A stretch of 5,727 nt of DNA from contig DATARS010000119.1 in the NCBI GenBank assembly GCA_036269455.1, positions 1 through 5,727 of the forward strand, in the 5' to 3' direction. The position numbers and the translations under genes were made by a program. Shown piece by piece: positions 5,581-5,727 of the stretch; position 1 is the stretch's first letter; every line of letters begins with the position of its first letter. This stretch comes from CF-96 sp036269455 (lineage in GTDB: Bacteria > Chloroflexota > Dormibacteria > Aeolococcales > Aeolococcaceae). The notes beneath the pieces are model-generated. The model was given only the letters and a program-made list of their open reading frames with translations, did no database searches and was not told where the DNA came from.

Positions 5581-5727
5581 GTGGGTCGCGTTGGACCGCG
5601 CGGACGTCGTGGTGTGCTCCTGCGGGTGGTCGCAGGAGGGATCGCCGCCGCCGCTCTCGTCGCCGCCGTCCATCCCTTCATCGCATTCGGTGCCCCGGCG
5701 GGCGCACTCCCCAACTTCAGCGTCGAC
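5581..5727 (+). CDS. Exported protein of unknown function, N-terminal fragment (cut by the window edge)
   Basis: A GTG at 5581 opens a frame that stays open to the last base, giving 49 residues. They look like a secretion signal. There is a basic n-region with arginines at 3, 7, 9, 10 and 15, then an Ala/Val-rich hydrophobic core (about 16-30, continuing through HPFIAF), then candidate signal-peptidase sites Ala-Pro-Ala (38-40) and Ala-Gly-Ala (40-42). The run RRGVLL (9-14) fits a loose twin-arginine (Tat) pattern, but the Sec route is equally possible. A G-rich stretch (GGGGG, 5568-5572) 8 bases upstream could serve as a weak ribosome binding site. No in-frame ATG or GTG upstream looks better. 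Too little of the mature protein, seven or so residues, is present to name a family. It follows the gpmI terminator candidate, so it is probably a separate transcription unit. Cell-envelope enzymes often begin this way, but nothing here proves that. Confidence 0.6.
   Translation, partial: MGRVGPRGRRGVLLRVVAGGIAAAALVAAVHPFIAFGAPAGALPNFSVD

Noticed and set aside
3064..5673. An 869-codon open frame on the minus strand across tpiA and gpmI
   Set aside because: It lies opposite two certain genes, and strong G/C at their third positions removes stops on the opposite strand. Its translation is rich in His, Asp, Arg and Ala with no recognisable fold.
1..5727. Mobile elements, CRISPR arrays, tRNA or rRNA genes, or a defence or biosynthetic system
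   Set aside because: Almost every base is accounted for by conserved housekeeping genes; I found no direct or terminal inverted repeats of note, no spacer-repeat pattern and no cloverleaf.

Overview
This is a very GC-rich window with strong G/C preference at third codon positions. It carries a conserved housekeeping locus read entirely on the + strand: the 3' part of whiA, then gap, pgk, tpiA and gpmI, then the first 49 codons of an exported protein. A whiA gene beside gap-pgk-tpi is typical of Gram-positive-type (terrabacterial) genomes. The WhiA C-terminus has an Ala-Gly-Arg helix-turn-helix tail like the actinobacterial proteins I remember. A cofactor-independent phosphoglycerate mutase inside the cluster is less usual for mainstream Actinobacteria, so a deep actinobacterial lineage or a high-GC Chloroflexota/Dormibacterota-type organism is possible. 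The sequence alone does not settle the phylum.

Layout. Positions 1-804 are whiA, with its start off the left edge. Positions 805-925 are a 121-bp spacer holding an imperfect GC-rich stem-loop, a plausible sigma-70-type promoter (TTGGGC, 16 bp, TAGGCT with an extended TG), a small leader hairpin and a good ribosome binding site. Positions 926-5484 are four consecutive glycolytic genes: gap (926-1933), pgk (1953-3158), tpiA (3155-3940) and gpmI (3937-5484). The gap-pgk spacer is 19 bp, and the next two junctions are 4-base GTGA overlaps. After gpmI comes a 7-bp perfect hairpin (5491-5509), then a short leader and a GTG-started gene running off the right edge (5581-5727) that begins with a signal peptide.

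Together the four enzymes form the middle of glycolysis. GAPDH makes 1,3-bisphosphoglycerate, PGK converts it to 3-phosphoglycerate with ATP formation, TPI feeds dihydroxyacetone phosphate back into glyceraldehyde-3-phosphate, and GpmI makes 2-phosphoglycerate. The next enzyme, enolase, is not here. All four look intact and catalytically competent, and the overlaps imply one transcript with coupled translation.

I found no mobile element, CRISPR array, tRNA or rRNA, and nothing that looks like a new biological system. The points worth a second look are small: substitutions at normally conserved positions in PGK and TPI, a compact WhiA, a possible 12-codon leader ORF overlapping an alternative gap start, repeated GTGAGC starts lacking clear Shine-Dalgarno sites, and the exported protein at the right edge with a Tat-like twin arginine.
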